DNA from: Prorocentrum cordatum
Lineage: Eukaryota > Sar > Dinophyceae > Prorocentrales > Prorocentraceae
Length of the DNA stretch: 64,000 nucleotides
Assembly: GCA_963575745.1 (NCBI GenBank)
Contig: CAUYUJ010017843.1
Span: forward strand, 158,634-222,633
Reading direction: 5' to 3'
Shown here: positions 31,667-42,960 of the stretch, in pieces
Position numbering within the stretch: position 1 is the stretch's first letter
How the letters are laid out: the number at the start of each line of letters is the position of its first letter
Notes under the pieces: generated by a model
What the model was told of the DNA's origin: nothing
Database searches by the model: none
What the model saw: the letters and a program-made list of their open reading frames with translations, nothing else
Position numbers and translations under genes: made by a program

Positions 31667-32515
31667 ACGAGGACGAGGAACGAGGAGTCGCAGCAGGGTC
31701 TTGAGGAGACAGGAAGCAGTCGAGGAGAGGGAGCAAGCGGAGAGGAGGCGAGGGAGCAGGAGAGAGAGAGCAAGGGGGGCATGCCGTCAGCCAAGGGGCA
31801 AAGGAGGAGCTGCCGGATCAAACGAAGGACGAGGAAGGAAACTAACAGCGGCAGGATCAAGATGAGGAGCAGGATGAGGAGGACGCCCCCGCCCTGCTTT
31901 CCCGCCCTGACGACGCCTCTGGTGGTGCGATAGGGAAGGGGTTAGCAAAAAGGACAAGAAGACGAAGGACGCCCCCACCCTGCCTTCCCGCCCCGCGCGC
32001 CTCCGCTGGTGCCTCTGGCGGCTCTGGCGTATCCGCGAGCGGCTCAGCAGGAGCCTGGGCAGGAGGCGACAGGCACGCGCATCGGGGAGGCCGTCGGGTG
32101 AGGGAAAAAGAGGAGAAGACGGGGAAATCTCACCTGAAACTGTAAAGGCCGGCATGGTCCTCGGCGGGCGTCAGGAGATCATTTTTTTATTCCGGCCGGT
32201 AACGCTCGTTACCCGGGGGGGGGGGGGGGGTCGTGCCCCCCGGGTAACGGTAACGCTTGGGCTGGGCGGGGTATGGCGAAGCAGGGGCGCTCTGCGATCG
32301 CCATAGTATGCGCGCGAGCAGCACTCTCTGCCTGAGAGCACCACAGTGGCTTGCGATTCGAGTACAAGCGCAAAGCCCGCCGCGTGGTCCCGGCACCACG
32401 CCCGCGCCCGCGCGCGCGACGACGATGATCGACGAGCGACGAGCGACGAGGTCGACGACGACGACGACGACGTTTGCCGCCTGTTTCGGCCTCCGGAGGC
32501 CGTTTTCGGGCGCCG

Positions 32516-32576
<61 letters not shown>

Positions 32577-34980
32577 TTCGAGTACAAGCGCAAAGCCCGC
32601 AAGCACCAGCATCGCGCATGCGAGCGCCGCAATGGCCTGCGAGCGCCCACAGTGCGCCTGCGACCACCACACCACAGTGCGCATGCCTTCGGGCACCAGC
32701 ATGTTGGAGGGGAAGACCGAGACCCCCCCCGCGTACGAGCGTTACCGTTACCGGGGGGGGGGGGGGGAGAGGCCCGGGTAACGAGCGTTACCCCCCAGAG
32801 GATAAAAAAACAATCTCCAGGCGAACAACAACACCTGTGGCACAGTACCAGCTTCACACGGTTCCCATTGCGCTGCCGTCCCGCTGGACAACCGGCTGTG
32901 GACTTGTAGAGGTATCCTGGTCGCGGGGTGAAGCCCGCGCCACGCCCTACTGAGGCGCCCAGACAGCTTGCGCAGCCCCTTCTCCGACCTGCACGGAAGC
33001 TTCAGCGCCGCTCAGCGAGTATGCGCAAAAATCAGAAGCATCGGCGACAAACCTCGCGAGCAGATCCCTGACTACCAACTAGTGCACCTTCGTCGGCCAC
33101 GGGGCAAGGGAGGAACTGCCAGATCGAATGAAGGACGAGGAGGAGCATGAGGAGAACACCCCACCCTGCCTTCCCGCCCTGCGCGCCTCCGCTGGTGCCT
33201 CTGGCGTATCCGCGAGCGGTTCAGCAGGAGCCTGGGCGAGAGGGGACAAACACACGCATCGGGGAGGCGGTCGGGTGAGGGAAAAAGAGGAGAAGACGGG
33301 GAAATCTCACCTGAAACTGTAAAGGCCGGCATGGTCCCCTGCGGGCGTCAGGCGAACAACAACACCTGTGGTACAGTACCAGCTTCACACGGTTCCCATT
33401 GCGCTGCCGTCCCGCTGGACAGCCGGCTGGGGACGTGTAGAGGTATCCTGGTCGCGGGGTGAAGCCCGCGCCACGCCCTACTGAGGCGCCCAGACAGCTT
33501 GCGCAACCCCTTCTCCGACCTGCACGGAAGCTTGAGCGCCGCTCAGCGAGGAGGCGCAAAAAGCATGCGCATCGGCGACAAAACTCGCGCGCAGATCCCT
33601 GACCACCAACTAGTGTTCCTCGCCTCGCGGGTACACATGCCAACAATCGTGCCACCCCCGTGCTCGTGGTCGAGGAACCACAAGGAAGAGAAGGAGGACG
33701 GGCAGCAGCAACAGCAGGATCCCGAGGAGGAGGCCTCCGCCCTGCATGCCTTCCCGCCCTGCGCGCCTCCGCTGGTGCCTCGGGTGGCTCCAGCGTGTCC
33801 GCGGGAGGCACAGCAGGAGCCTGCGCATCGGGCGGAGGGCAAACTGGGGAGGGGCTCCGATGATGGGTGACGGGGGGGTCGGTGCGGAAGGAGCAGGGAG
33901 GGAACGGTAGGAGCAGGGCCAAGAGGAGGACGAGGACGAGGAACGAGGAGTCGCAGCAGGGTCTTGAGGAGACAGGAAGCAGTCGAGGAGAGGGAGCAAG
34001 CGGAGAGGAGGCGAGGGAACAGAAGAGAGAGAGAGCAAAGGGGGCATGCCGTCAGCCCAGGGGCAAAGGAGGAGCTGCCGGATCAAACGAAGGACGAGGA
34101 AGGAAACTAACAGCGGCAGGATCAAGACGAAGAGCAGGATGAGGAGGACGCCCCCCGCCCTGCTTTCCCGCCCAGACGCCACCTCTGGTGGTGCGACAAG
34201 GAAGGGGTTAATTTGCTGGAAGGACAAGAAGACGAAGGACGCCCCCACCCTGCCTTCCCGCCCCGCGCGCCTCCGCTGGTGCCTCTGGCGGCTCTGGCGT
34301 ATCCGCGGGCGGCTCAGCAGGAGCCTGGGCAGGAGGCGACAGGCACATGCATCGGGGAGGCGGTCGGGTAAGGGAAAAAGAGAAGACGGGGAAATCTCAC
34401 CTGAAAATGTAAACAACCACGCCCGTGGCACAATACCAAATTCACACGGTTCCCATTGCGCTGCCGTCCTGACGGACAGCCGGCTGTGGTCGTGTAGAGG
34501 TATCCTGGTCGCGGGGTGAAGCCCACGCCACGCCCTATCGAGGCGCCCAGACAGCTTGCGCAGCCCCTTTCTCCGACCTGCACCGGAACTTGAGCGCCGC
34601 TCAACGAGTATGCGCAAAATGCATACGCATCGGCAACAAAACTCACGAGCACATGCCTGACCACCAAGTAGTGCCACTTCGTCAACCACGGGGCAAGGGA
34701 GGAGTTGCCAGATCAAATGAAGGACGAAGAAGAAAACCACCAGCAGCAGGGTCAAGACGAGGAGGAGCATGAGGAGAACGCCCCCGCCCTGCTTTCCCGC
34801 CCCGCGCGCCTCCGCTGGTGACTCTGGCGGCTCTGGCGTATCCGCGGGCGGCTCAGCAGCAGCCTGGGCGAGGGGGGACGTGATCACACATGCACACACA
34901 CACAAACAAGCAAATTGAAGAGGGGGTCGTCTGGGGGGAAAAATTGGGGATTCACCTGCAACTGCAAACACCGGCAATGA
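31667..34980. repeat. Long-unit tandem array T, block 3
   Basis: Continuation of block 2 beyond the LINE. Y anchors lie at 32905, 33437 and 34494; X begins at about 33640; Z at 31774 and 34044. With the LINE and the TIR element subtracted, the spacing from the last Y of block 2 (24843) is about 1.08 kb, matching one of the array's usual spacings. Confidence 0.85.
32175..32817. mobile_element. 643-bp TIR element inserted in array T
   Basis: Ends GAGAT[C/T][A/G]TTTTTTTAT are inverted, followed inward by GGTAACGCTCGTTACCC on both sides. A CAG triplet at 32172-32174 and 32818-32820 is the target duplication: other T units read GCGTCAGGCGAACAAC without interruption. Inside are a (GAC)n tract (32515-32573) and a direct repeat ATTCGAGTACAAGCGCAAAG (32355 and 32576). 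No transposase, so non-autonomous. A 3-bp duplication fits some cut-and-paste superfamilies, but the termini match none I recognise. Confidence 0.85.
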
Positions 34981-34983
34981 CCC

Positions 34984-35312
34984 GTGCGGTCGCAAAACGG
35001 AACACAACAACAGCAACAGCAGCAGCATCAACAACGACAACAATTACAACAACAATTACATAATCAACAACAACAACAACAACGACGACAACAACAACAA
35101 CAACAACAACAAGTTCACCAACACCACCAACAACAACCACAGCACCACCAACAACAACAGCAACACAAGCAGCAGCAGCAACAACACCACCATCACCACC
35201 ACCAACAACAACAACAACAACAGCAGCAGCAGCAACAACACCAGCAGCAACACCAACAACAGCAACAACAACAACAGCAACAACAGCAACAACAGCAACA
35301 ACAACAATCATT
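34984..35312 (+). repeat. (CAA/CAG)n microsatellite
   Basis: AAC, AGC and ACC triplets. It follows a T-type GACCCGTGCGGTCGCAAAACGG stretch, so it also appears grown from the T unit. Poly-Gln and poly-Val frames are artefacts. Confidence 0.9.
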
Positions 35313-36483
35313 CTACATTTGTTCGTTCTTACTTGCCCGTGTGTGATTCCAAACGAGTCCCCCACACCCTGGACACCCGCCCTTTATGCCTTCGGTCACA
35401 CCCCCTTTGGGGAGATTCTTCCTCTTTGCGGGGGGCGGCGGGCTTAGACAGGCGGGCAAACCTGAACGGGCGGACAATCCTTCGCGGGCATACATGTGCC
35501 CGCCATTGGAATTGGTGTGGGCCCTGCAAACAGAAGAGGGGGAGAACGAGGGAGAGCGGGAGGAAGAGAGGGGGAGGGACGAAGGACAAGGGAAAACGCC
35601 AGGAGAGAAGGAGCGAAGAGGGGGGCGGTTGATTAGAGGTAGAGAGAGGGACAGGGAGAGAGAGAGAGAGAGAGAGAGAAGAGACAGGTAATTAGAGAAA
35701 GCGAGAGAGAGAGAGGGGAGAGAGAGAGAGAGAGAGAAAAAATAAAAAGAGGGAGGAGGCAGGAGAGGGGAGGGAGAATGGGGGGAGGGAGAGGAGGGAG
35801 AGGGGATAGGAGAATTGGGAACACAAAAGCGCGGTGGACGATTGGGATGACTGCGAGCAAGCAGTGGCAAATCCAGCAACCGCTGAGTTCAGCTGCCGCA
35901 TTGCACTTGCCCCGCCGGGCGCTCTCCGGAGCGCCCGGTGCGCTTCCGATGCAAGCTGCCTCGCCATGCCCAGTCGCCGGGCGCGCCTCCAATAAGTGGC
36001 GATCGAGGAGAGGAAAGGAGGAGGAGGAGGCCTTCCTCAGAAGGCGGCGGCACTTCTCAGAAACCCTCGCACCTCCTGAAAAGTTGTCTGTGTCTTCGGG
36101 GAAAGCTTAGAGAACGTCTGAGAAGTCTGGGGGACTTCCGAGCCTTCTGAGAAGGCCCGCCCCTTCTCACTTCCCCCCCGGGCTCTACGTCGATCCAAGG
36201 AATGAGCTTTCGGCACCTTCCCGGGCACCGCCTTTTCGAGCAGTGACACTTTGTGAAAGGTTGTGGGCCCGGAGACATACCCCCAGATGCCGAACATTAT
36301 GATAAAAACGCCGCCATGATTGGCTCGAGGCCTTGTAGGTCTGGGTCAACAGTCCACCGCTGGACCTGTCCAGAGGGGGCGCTCTGGCCGGAACGTCAAG
36401 GCCGATACGGCCACGGGGGCGCCCCAGACGCCCCACGAACGCCCCAAAAAACTTGATCCTCAATCCCGTCGACGCTGGAAGTC
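35313..36483. other. No recognisable gene; (GA)n tracts
   Basis: (GAGA)n at about 35640-35740 and purine-rich flanks; 36018-36170 has CTTCTGAGAAGG-type palindromes resembling element N. No coding family recognised. Confidence 0.5.
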
Positions 36484-36498
36484 TGGGATACCTCCTGT

Positions 36499-36690
36499 TA
36501 TAGAAAAAAGAAAAACGCCATAAAGATAAACTTTTGGCGCGCCGCGCGGATTTCTTGGACTCGCGCTGGACCCCCCTCACTGGCGCGCGGAGCGCGCCAG
36601 GGGCGGCTCCAGAGGCGCGGCCGCGGGGCCCAGGCGCGGATCCAAGAAATCAGCGCCAAAAGTTTCTGTTCATGATTCTTTCTTCTTCGA
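36499..36690. mobile_element. Fold-back element with a 15-bp target duplication
   Basis: 192 bp with long inverted arms: AAACTTTTGGCGC and GGATTTCTTGGA at the left return as TCCAAGAAATC and GCGCCAAAAGTTT at the right; outer ends are A-rich/T-rich. TGGGATACCTCCTGT occurs at 36484-36498 and 36691-36705 (15/15). A second, longer copy lies at 53247-53517. Confidence 0.88.
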
Positions 36691-36705
36691 TGGGATACCT
36701 CCTGT

Positions 36706-37015
36706 CACCCCGCCGCTGGCGCCTCGATCGGCTTCGGCACCTCCGCAGGAGGGGCGGCCGATGCCTGCGGGGCGGAGGAGCGCAGGGACTGGCCGCGAGA
36801 AGCTGCCGAACCCAGGGAGTGGCCAGCAGGGAGACGCTGAAACGGCGACTGCTGTGGGCTGACGCCCCGATCCCTCAACGGCCGCTGCCCTTGCTGCAGC
36901 TCCCCAGCTGGCGACGAAAAGGTCGATGACCCTCCGCTGCCTTCCGACGAAGAAGAGCCGGCGACCCCTGGATCCCCCGACGGTGGAGACCCTCTCTGCA
37001 GCGCTCCAGTGTGGG
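36706..37015. other. No recognisable gene
   Basis: 36716-36780 on the minus strand gives APQASAAPPAEVPKPIEAP, another Ala/Pro segment similar to that of array T. Confidence 0.4.
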
Positions 37016-37972
37016 GAGGAGGAGGAGGAGGAGGAGGAGGAGGAGGAGGAGGAGGAGGACGACGACGACGACCCGTCTATGCTTTGCGCTCTCTCAGAGG
37101 CGGCGGCATGGATGCCGCTACCCTTCCCTCCTCACTACGGCCGGAGGCGCCGCGACATCCTGGTCACAGCGCGCCCCAGGAGAGGCCCGTGGAGCAGCGG
37201 TATGGTTATTTGTTTGCTTCCCCACCTTCGTCTGGATCCCCCGAAGGCTCTGAGGCCCTCTCCCTTGGCATCCGATGCCTTGACTTTTGCAGTGCGGGCC
37301 CCCACGGAGATCCCGAACCGCTCCTCAGGGCCAACTTCCCGTCCCGAGCCGTTCTGTTCGCGGCTCCGGGGCCCCGCGATGGTCCCCAGAAAACCACCGA
37401 CTCCGTCGTGATCCCTGCTGTCTCTGCTCACGACGCGAGCAAGATCCGTCGGAAAAGGAGGAGGAGGAGGAGGAGGAAAAGGAGAAGGGGGAGGAGAAAA
37501 ACGAGGACGCGGACGAGAAGGAGGAGGAGGAGGAAGAGAAGGAGGAGGAGGAGGAGGAGGAGGAGGAGGGGAGGAGGAGGAGGAGGAGGGAGGAGGGAGG
37601 AGGAGTGGAGGGAAAGAGGAGGCAGAGGAGGAAGAGCGAGGAGGAGGAGGAGGAGGAGGAGGAGGGGAGGAGGAGGAGGATGAGGAGAGGAGGAGGAGGA
37701 GGCGGGGGAGGAGGAGTGAGGAGGAGGAGGAAGAGGAGGAGGAGGAGAGGAGGAAGGAGGTGGAGGAGGAGGAGGGGGAGCAGGCCGAAGACCTCCCTGC
37801 AGCGCCCCCCGGAAGAGCGGAGGACGACCCGCCGTGTGGGATCCACTCGCCCAGGCCCCGCCGCCCCGCGCAGGCCTCCGCGGGTGCCTCGAGCGGCGCA
37901 GGCAGGTCAACGACGGTGGGCGTGGCGAGGGCCTGAGCCGCGGGGCCGAGGATGAGGATGAGGATGAGGATG

Positions 37973-38040
<68 letters not shown>
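37016..38040 (+). repeat. Purine-rich triplet repeats
   Basis: (GGA)n at 37016-37058 and 37455-37780, then (GAT)n at 37950-38040 up to the gap. 37063-37454 is anonymous. Long acidic frames are repeat artefacts. Confidence 0.85.
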
Positions 38041-38140
38041 NNNNNNNNNNNNNNNNNNNNNNNNNNNNNNNNNNNNNNNNNNNNNNNNNNNNNNNNNNNN
38101 NNNNNNNNNNNNNNNNNNNNNNNNNNNNNNNNNNNNNNNN
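38041..38140. other. Assembly gap (100 N)
   Basis: Placeholder gap with (GAT)n on the left and (GAG)n on the right, so the motif changes inside the missing part. Confidence 0.97.
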
Positions 38141-38365
38141 GAGGAGGAGGGAGGTCATCACCTCAGCCCTGCCATCCGCACGCGATCCCGCTCCCCATCC
38201 CCCCTTCCCTTTGCCCCGAGAGGCTGCTGCGCCCCTCTGCTCCGGGGCGACCTCCCCTCCCCCGGCAGGGAGGCGCGTGGCGGGCAGCTCGGCCGGGCGT
38301 CAGCACCGCAGAGCGGGAAGGCAGGGCCAGGCAGGCGGCCGGACGGCGTGGGCGCTGCCTGCCCT

Positions 38366-38754
38366 GAGCGGGAACCGACCGTCCCGGCAGTCCTGCAGCC
38401 CTGCCACGAGATGTTCTTAGAACCCAAGCTGGACGAACGCGTTCCACTACTCGCAAAGTAACTACTCGCACATGACCCGGATCCGCCGCGGGGGAACTAC
38501 GATAACTTAAATCAAGACGGACGTGTGTTTTTTTCGGACGCTTGCGAGTAGGCACTTTGCGAGTAGTGGAACGCGCTCGGTGACAAACATGTTCGAATAA
38601 CAGAACCGAGGTTTGTGGGACATAAACCCGATAGGTTAGAACAAGACAGTCCCAGTCAGAACTGTCCTAAGAACACTTCGTGCAGACCACGAAAGGTTCT
38701 TAGAACGTTCTTTAGTGGGCCTGTAGGCGAGCCAGGACGCTTCACCACTGCTTG
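38366..38754. mobile_element. MITE-like element D, copy 2, split by another insertion
   Basis: Left part (CCGACCGTCCCGGCA...ATGTTCTTAGAAC) and right part (AACATGTTCGAATAACAGAA ... AGCCAGGACGCTTC.CCACTGCTTG) match copies 1 and 3, with 138 bp of foreign palindromic sequence in between. Confidence 0.75.
38438..38575. mobile_element. 138-bp TIR element nested in element D
   Basis: 33-bp terminal inverted repeats starting CGCGTTCCACTACTCGCAAA (38438-38470; 38543-38575), perfect for the first 22 bases and then with a 2-base difference (AA/GC) before CTACTCGCA. It interrupts element D, so it is younger. No clear target duplication. Confidence 0.8.
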
Positions 38755-39639
38755 ATTGCTGCCGCGCGTCGGTGGAGCCGGCTGCCCACATGACAGCAGG
38801 CTGCTGGTCAGAACCGCCACGTAAGGGCAGCACGTCGCCAGCGAGGAGGTGTGCAACGGCTAAGCCTGGTCAAGGCCCGAAGAGGCAGGTGCGGCAGACG
38901 CGGTGCTTCCTGGCCGACGGGCTCCACTGCGGTGGTTGTTGCTGCTGCTGCACAGCATGGCTGGATGGTGTTGTCACACGTGCCATGTTTGCTGTGCCGT
39001 ACTACCTGTTGCTTTACATGTATGTGTTTGCAGTGGTTGGGACTGCCGAGCTGACGACATTGAGGCAAACGTCTGCTATCCTCAGCTCGACTTCTATCAG
39101 GTGTAGTGGTGTCCTCAGGGATCAGGGCTCTTGCCGAGCCTAATGCAACGTTTGTGGTCATTCCTGGCTTTGTCGCCTAACAGCTGTGGTCTAGAAAACC
39201 GACACTGTTTTTTTTCACATGTGTTGTAATGTGCAGGTGTGCAGGCGATTGTCCCCACACATAGGACTTTCGTACACTACAGCAGGGGAGGGCTACAATA
39301 GGCTATTGTGCTGATGGAGCTCCGTCTCCACATGACATTAGGACATGACATTGCAATCAAGCCGAGGTAAACGACGGGACATTACAAACGTTGAACATGG
39401 CGCATCTAGGGGACACAACATAGGGGAATGTATGATGCGCCAGCTTAGTGGGAACAGTTGTCAATGCACTCTGGGCCCCCTCATACTTCCAAATTGAGGG
39501 AACGATGTGTCCAGACAAACTAGGAGCATAAAATAATCAGACAGCCTCAAATCCCAGGGGGGGCCCTCGGCCGCCAGGCTGAGAAAGGGGATGATCACGC
39601 ATTGACCCGGGCAGGCGATCCACCACGTCATAACGGCAG
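38755..39639. other. Unique-looking sequence, no gene recognised
   Basis: Balanced composition with short frames only (under 125 codons), none resembling a known family. Confidence 0.5.
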
Positions 39640-40310
39640 CGGCAGCGCCCGAGAAGGGGAAGGAAGACGAGGAGGGAAAGAACACGAGGAAGAAAAAGGA
39701 GACGAGGAAGATGAGGAAGGGAAAGGAAAGCGAGGAGGAAAAGGGGAGGAGTACACGAGCCAGAAGAGAAGAGGACGGACGGCCAAGAGCAGAGGACGAA
39801 AGAAAGCCCGTCCAGGGGCAAGATAGGTCCGCTGCCTCTCATGGGGGGGCTACCCCGAGCAGACACCGCTAGCACCGAGAACAGGGCAACAGAGGAGGAA
39901 AGGAAGGAGGAAGAGGAGTTTTTTTCCGGGAGGAGCGCGCGGGCGCAGAGTGGGAAGAGAGGAGGCTCCGAGACCAACTGCGGGGCTGCCACGGGCCTGG
40001 AAACCAAGGGGGTCAGAGCGTCCTTCTCGCGCCGACTCCTCCCTCGGCAGCTCTGGCTCTCTACTGCGGGAGCTCCTCCACAAGGACAGCTGCGGCATTC
40101 GTATCGCCCCGCCCTGGCGAGGAAGAGGAGGGAGGGGAGGTGGACGAGGAGGACGAGGAGGAGGGGAGGTGGACGAGGAGGGAGGAGGGAGGGAGGGAGG
40201 AGGAAGAGGAGGGAGGGGAGGCACGGAAGACGAGGAGGGAGGAGGGAGGAAGAGGAGGGAGGGGAGGCACGGGATGCCGAGGAGGAGCAGCAGCAGCAGC
40301 AGCAGCATGC
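39640..40310 (+). repeat. Purine-rich tract
   Basis: GAGGA/GGAAG-rich on the plus strand, densest at 39655-39830 and 40115-40275. Glu/Arg/Gly frames are artefacts. Confidence 0.75.
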
Positions 40311-40484
40311 CTATATAGGAGGCCCTGAGCCCCCGCTGCCCCCCCGCGTGCGCCTCCGGCGGCGCCTGGACCGGCTCCGCCGCGCCCGCGTCCGCGAGCG
40401 GGGCGGCGGGCGCCTCTCTGGCCCGGGCAAGGGCCGGGGCGCAGGACGAGGGAGAGGGGCTCAGCGTCAAGCTAGGCGCTCCCC

Positions 40485-40775
40485 TCCCCTCCCTCCCTCC
40501 CTCCCTCCCTCCCTCCCTCCTCTCTCCTCCCTCCTCCTCCCTCCTCCTCCTCCTCCTCCTCCCTCCTCCTCCCCCCTCCTCCTCCCCTCCCCCTCCTCCT
40601 CCTCCCCTCCTCCTCCTCCTCCCTCTCCTCCTCCTCCTCCTCCTCCACTCCTCCTCCTCCTCCTCCTCCTCCTCCTCCTCCTCCTCTCTCCTCCTCCTCC
40701 TCATCCTCCTCCTCCTCCCCCCCCTCCCTCCCTCCCTCCCTCCCTCCCTCCCTCCCTCGCTCCTCCTCCTCCGTC
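40485..40775 (+). repeat. Pyrimidine-rich (CCT/CCCT)n tract
   Basis: CCCTCC, CTCCTC and CCTCCTCC units, about 290 bp almost without purines on the plus strand. It lies opposite in strand sense to the purine tract just upstream. Confidence 0.9.
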
Positions 40776-41795
40776 CTGACGCACGTCGGAGGCCTCCTAC
40801 GGTCAGGAACATTTGCTTAGAGTGTGGTGGCGGCGGCCGCTGCGATACGGTGCGACTTGCAAGCTGATGGCATGTCGCTCGGCCGCGTGGGGTGGGAGGC
40901 GGGGAGGAGCTCGGAACGATGACGATTGGGGACCAGAGCAGTGGTCAGCGTGTCGCGCCGAAGCATGGCTGAGCAAACGCTCGTGACCGTAGTGTCAAGC
41001 CGGGCGCGCGAGGCATAGCCGCAGGACGCCCCTGCTGCTGCACGTGCCGCCCCTTCCCCCCCTGGCAGAGCTCTGGCTTGGCAACCCGGTGCGGGGGTCG
41101 GCGCCCGAAATGTGTTGCCCAGCGGTGTGGGGCGATAATTATGTTTTGGCGGATATCATCCCCTGGACGACCCTACAAAGTAGAGACATCCGGCTCCTGT
41201 TCGCACAAGGCGTGCAGTAAAAGTCCGTACCCTGCCCCCTCGAGTCGCTTTTCGTAGAGTCGTAGAAGCGCTCGCCGACGGACGACGACGGCAACGACGG
41301 GCGATGACTACGACGACGACGATGACGGCGCTGGCGGCGAAAGAATGACTATTTCTTGATTATTGTTGGGTGTTGGCCCCAGAAACATCCGCCACCGGGC
41401 CTTTAGCACGCAGTGGAGTGCCCCAGCGCTCGCGCAGCCCTGCAACCTGTGAGGCAGAGGGGTTGTAAGGTTCTTAAGAGCCCACGCACTCATTTTCTTG
41501 GTGGCTCCCGGGAGCTCCCTGGAGCTTTTGGGAGCTGCCGGAAACCTCGAGAAACTCTCAAGAATGAATCGCCTCTGATAACCAAAGAAAACACCGAAAG
41601 GGCCCAACACACCTTCAAGACGGCCCCAAGTTACCTCAGGATAGCCCAAGTGGCCCACAAGATGTCCCGAGTAAGCCCCAAAAACATCCCGAAGACGCTC
41701 CAGGAGGCAAAATGTGTCCTATTCTCCTGTGGGCAAATATACAATCCCCAATTAGCGTTTGCAGTTAAGGGTTCCTATTTTTTCCAAAGGAACTA
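40776..41795. other. No recognisable gene
   Basis: Mixed-composition sequence. 41510-41560 holds GGGAGCTCCCTGGAGCTTTTGGGAGC repeats; otherwise unique. Frames are under 130 codons and unrecognised. Confidence 0.5.
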
Positions 41796-41799
41796 GGCT

Positions 41800-42070
41800 G
41801 GTGTGGCGGTCCGGCGGCTATTTTGTCGCCGTCGCCGCCCCGTCGCCGCCTCGTCGCCGCCCGTCGTCGGGTCTGGTCAGGCGGTCTAGCGGCTATGTTG
41901 TCGCCGTCACCGCCACTCGCCGCCCGCAATCCGAGTTGGTGTGGCGGTCTGGAGGTTATGTTGTCGCCGTCGCCGCCCCGTCGCCGCCGCGTCGCCGCCC
42001 GTCGTCTTCGGTGGTGTGGCAATCTGGCGGCTTGTCGCCGTCGCCGCCCCGTCGCCGCCGTAGATTCTTT
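41800..42070 (+). repeat. CGTCGCCGCC-rich tandem repeat, about four units
   Basis: Units of roughly 60-80 bp: GTGGCGGTC[T/C]GG[C/A]GGCTATGTT, then TGTCGCCGTCGCCGCC. Internal units differ in length. Confidence 0.75.
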
Positions 42071-42119
42071 TGTCCCACCAAAACAAGGTATACCTCCCCG
42101 GAAATAGCGACTTCCGGCT

Positions 42120-42960
42120 TCGTTTTACAATTTGCATGCGATTGTGCCCCATCGCCCATCCGAAATATGAAGTCGTACCATTCCAGGCAGGCCGGTATCG
42201 CCTCCCCTCGTCCTCTGCAACCACAATTATGCGCGCGCTCGTTCATCAAAAATCATCGGTTCGCAACCGTCGTTTACCAAAGAATAGAAAATGCGCACGT
42301 GCGCGTCGTCGCGCGCATGCCCGTATACTTCAAACACCTTTGGTTTAGCAGCGATTTGAAAAACGAGTGTCCAAGAAACGTATGAAAACACATGGTGCCA
42401 CAACAAAAATGTGAATAGCAAATGCGCCCGCACTCTTGCAAATGCGGGGAAAACAACGCAGGTGTTTCAAAATTTTCATGTGATGCTACCGAACGGGCCT
42501 CTCGCGCGGTGTGTCGAAATCGTTCGCACGTCGTTTGCGCGCCCTGCCGCAATAACCCTTTGCAAAGAAGACGAAGTACACACACACGCGTGTCGTCGCG
42601 CGCGCATGCCCAAGTTCTTCAAATACCTCCGGTTTCGCAGACGTGTTAAAATCAAATGTCCCAAAAACACCAACAGTTTAAAAACATATGGTTTGACAGC
42701 GCCAAATGTCAACAATCACATGCGCTTGCGATGTTGTCTATACTTTGCCAGGAGGCCACGGAGTTTTTTGAACAGGTTCGTTTGATGCACATGTGTCATT
42801 CAATTCTGCCAAACGGGCCTCTCGCGCCGCATGCCAGATCATTCGAACGCCCTTGCGCGCACGCTGGGAAAGCACGATGCGTGTCAAATGGTATCATGCG
42901 GGCTACTCTCGCGTGTGGGCCGTGCACACATGCCGAACTCCTTCCAAAACCTTCATCACC
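42120..42960. repeat. Dispersed repeat H, two to three diverged tandem copies
   Basis: Shared blocks: GATTGTGCCCCATCGCCCAT, ATGCGCGCGCTCGTTCATCA, CGCGCGCATGCCC...TTCAAA[C/T]ACCT..GGTTT, AAACATATGGTTTGAC. They appear at 42128-42395, 42430-42700 and partly 42785-42930, and again at 43755-44045. Lower G+C than the surroundings. Confidence 0.6.

Noticed and set aside
41050-41230. Possible structured RNA or LTR-like segment (balanced composition, short hairpins)
   Set aside because: No second copy, no terminal repeats and no match to rRNA, tRNA, snRNA or SL RNA patterns that I could see.
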